A stretch of 6,260 nucleotides of DNA from Pseudomonadota bacterium (GTDB lineage Bacteria > Pseudomonadota > Alphaproteobacteria > Rhizobiales > Kaistiaceae). Location of the stretch: the NCBI GenBank assembly GCA_023433185.1, contig JAEZEN010000332.1, forward strand, positions 1 to 6,260. The letters are read 5' to 3'. Under the pieces are notes generated by a model that made no database searches, was not told the DNA's origin, and saw only the letters and a list, made by a program, of their open reading frames with translations. The position numbers and the translations under genes were made by a program. Positions 4,780 through 6,260 of the stretch are shown here, piece after piece (the stretch's first letter is position 1; each line of letters opens with the position of its first letter).

Positions 4780-6204
4780 ATGACCGTCATTGCCGAACCT
4801 CTATCCGTCTCGCGTGGCGCGTGGGGCACGGAGATCCGTGCCACGCTTGCCCTCGCCTTGCCCCTGGTCCTCCTCAACCTGTCCAACGTCGCGCTGGGCA
4901 CGACCGACGTGGTCATGATGGGCTGGATCGGGCCGGAGGCGCTGGCCGCGGGGGCGCTCGCCAACAATCTCAACTTCGCGTTCCTGATCTTCGGCATCGG
5001 CCTGGTCACGGCGACCTCGCCGCTCATCGCCATCGAACTCGGCCGGAAGCGGCACTCGGTGCGCGACGTCCGGCGGAGCGTGCGCCAGGGCCTGCGGGTG
5101 GCGATCACCATCGCGCTGCCGATCTGGGCGATCCTGTGGAACGGCGAGCGGATCATGCTCTTCCTCGGGCAGGAGGCGCATCTCGCCAGCGAGGCGGCGC
5201 GCTATATCCGTACGCTGCAATGGGGAATCCTGCCGTTCCTCGCCTTCGTGGTGCTGCGCAACTTCGTCTCGGCGCTGCAACGGCCGATGGTGGCCCTGTG
5301 GGTCGGCGTCGCGGCGATCCCGGTCAACGGTGCGCTCAACTACTGGCTGATGTTCGGCGGGCTCGGCGTCGCGCCTCTCGGCCTGATGGGCGCGGGCATC
5401 GGCACGACGGCCACCAATCTCCTGACTTTCCTGGCGCTCGCGGCCATCATCACGCTGCACCGCCGCTTCCGCCGCTATTTCCTGTTCGGCCGGTTCTGGC
5501 GTCCGGACTGGCGGCGCTATGCCGAAGTCTGGCGCATGGGCCTGCCGATCGGCCTCATCCTCGGCTTCGAGGTCACCGTCTTCAACGCCGCCGCCTTCCT
5601 CATGGGCCTGATCGGCGAGGATGCGCTGGCCGCCCACGCGATCGCGCTCCAGATCCCCTCGCTGACCTTCATGGTGCCGCTCGGCCTCGGCATGGCCGCG
5701 ACCGTGCGGGTCGGCCTCGCCTATGGCGCCGGCGACCGGTCCGGCATCGCGCGCGCCGGGTGGACGGCGTTCGGCCTCGCCATGGGCTACGCCTGCGTGA
5801 CCATGGCGCTGCTCGTCACCGCCGGACGGCCGCTCGTAGCTATCTTCCTCGACCTCGACCTGCCCGAGAACCAGGCGGCGGTCGGCCTCGCGATCACCTT
5901 CCTCGTCTATGGCGGCCTGTTCCAGCTCTTCGATTCAGGGCAGGCGGCGGCATCCGGAATGCTCCGCGGGCTGGGCGACACCCGCATGCCGATGGTCTAT
6001 GCGGCCATCGGCTACTGGGGCATCGGCCTGCCGCTGTCGATCGGCCTCGGCTTCTGGACCGGCCTCGCCGGCGAAGGGATATGGATCGGCCTGGCCACGG
6101 GACTGGCCATCGTTTCCACCCTGCTGACTTTGCGCTGGATACGGCGCGATCGCCTCGGCCTCACCGAGCCGATCGAGGGCCGGACTCCCCCCGGCGCCGT
6201 GTAG
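4780..6204 (+). CDS. MATE family efflux transporter, NorM type
   Basis: This 474-residue inner-membrane protein exports cationic drugs or metabolites in exchange for Na+ or H+; the true substrate cannot be read from sequence. The length fits the family. Twelve hydrophobic segments are visible, at about 20-46, 57-84, 106-122, 141-167, 171-195, 203-225, 251-277, 285-310, 327-349, 368-395, 404-426 and 432-452, in two six-helix halves. Acidic residues that match the cation-binding sites of Vibrio NorM are kept: Asp43 in the first helix (TTDVVMMG), Glu264 in the seventh (FEVTVFNA) and Asp385 in the tenth (FDSGQAAASG). The family motif MLRGLGDTRMP follows at 394-404. ATG 4780 gives a normal N-terminus; the nearest Shine-Dalgarno-like GGAG (4763-4766) is 13 bases away, longer than ideal. 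No regulator gene is adjacent. The gene is complete with no sign of damage. Confidence 0.95.
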   Translation: MTVIAEPLSVSRGAWGTEIRATLALALPLVLLNLSNVALGTTDVVMMGWIGPEALAAGALANNLNFAFLIFGIGLVTATSPLIAIELGRKRHSVRDVRRSVRQGLRVAITIALPIWAILWNGERIMLFLGQEAHLASEAARYIRTLQWGILPFLAFVVLRNFVSALQRPMVALWVGVAAIPVNGALNYWLMFGGLGVAPLGLMGAGIGTTATNLLTFLALAAIITLHRRFRRYFLFGRFWRPDWRRYAEVWRMGLPIGLILGFEVTVFNAAAFLMGLIGEDALAAHAIALQIPSLTFMVPLGLGMAATVRVGLAYGAGDRSGIARAGWTAFGLAMGYACVTMALLVTAGRPLVAIFLDLDLPENQAAVGLAITFLVYGGLFQLFDSGQAAASGMLRGLGDTRMPMVYAAIGYWGIGLPLSIGLGFWTGLAGEGIWIGLATGLAIVSTLLTLRWIRRDRLGLTEPIEGRTPPGAV

Positions 6205-6218
6205 TCCGGTTCCCGGAC
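6204..6218 (+). other. Small hairpin over the MATE stop codon
   Basis: GTCCGG (6204-6209) and CCGGAC (6213-6218) form a perfect 6-bp stem with a 3-base loop. The first G is the last base of the TAG stop codon. It sits immediately before the larger terminator-like hairpin and may add to 3'-end protection. Confidence 0.4.
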
Positions 6219-6219
6219 G

Positions 6220-6250
6220 ATGAAGGGGGCCGCGGAACGGCCCCCTTCAT
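6220..6250. terminator. Strong terminator-like hairpin after the MATE gene
   Basis: ATGAAGGGGGCC (6220-6231) and GGCCCCCTTCAT (6239-6250) are a perfect 12-bp inverted repeat around a 7-base loop, GCGGAAC. The stem is very GC-rich. No T-run follows in the last ten bases of the window, so it departs from the classic form, but its strength and its place 15 bases after the stop codon support a transcription terminator that could work in both directions. Confidence 0.75.
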
Positions 6251-6260
6251 GGCTTCAGCC

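Noticed and set aside
4801..5637. 278-residue minus-strand open frame opposite the MATE gene
   Set aside because: Its composition is heavily charged (Arg, Asp, Glu, Gln, His), as expected for the antisense of hydrophobic codons. The plus-strand MATE frame is unambiguous.
1..6260. CRISPR array, tRNA, rRNA, insertion sequence or attachment site
   Set aside because: I saw no regular repeat-spacer pattern, tRNA-like cloverleaf, transposase coding or terminal inverted repeats in the window.

Overview
The window comes from a high-GC genome with strong G/C at third codon positions. The glucose-6-phosphate dehydrogenase closely resembles alphaproteobacterial Zwf proteins. A type I secreted RTX protein and a NorM-type transporter fit that setting. 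I infer an alphaproteobacterium, probably of the Rhizobiales/Hyphomicrobiales type, but no marker fixes the genus.

Layout: (1) 1-1212, plus strand, the 3' portion of zwf; the N-terminal NADP-binding part lies outside the window. (2) 1222-1485, minus strand, a small two-helix membrane protein convergent with zwf; a hairpin sits on the junction. (3) 1486-1700, a 215-base divergent intergenic region with two pairs of short direct repeats in mirrored orientation. (4) 1701-4716, plus strand, one very large secreted repeat protein broken by a single +1 frameshift near 3322-3327. Dropping one base there would give a continuous 1004-residue protein: an N-terminal beta-helix-like region, a 173-residue glycine-rich insert, autotransporter-type beta-strand repeats, RTX calcium-binding nonapeptides and a type I secretion C-terminus. 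(5) 4717-4779, a short spacer with a strong hairpin. (6) 4780-6204, plus strand, a complete NorM-type MATE efflux transporter. (7) 6205-6260, two hairpins in tandem, the second with a 12-bp perfect stem.

The genes do not form an obvious single pathway. zwf is central carbon metabolism, the large protein is a cell-surface or released adhesin-like product, and the MATE protein is an ion-coupled exporter of small molecules. No type I secretion ABC transporter or membrane fusion protein is present, so the RTX protein must use a system encoded elsewhere. No wholly new system is evident. The best leads are a catalytic-site substitution in zwf (Asp to Ala in the HYLGKE signature), the frameshift and hybrid architecture of the RTX protein with its lone CGC motif, and the mirrored repeat array upstream of it.
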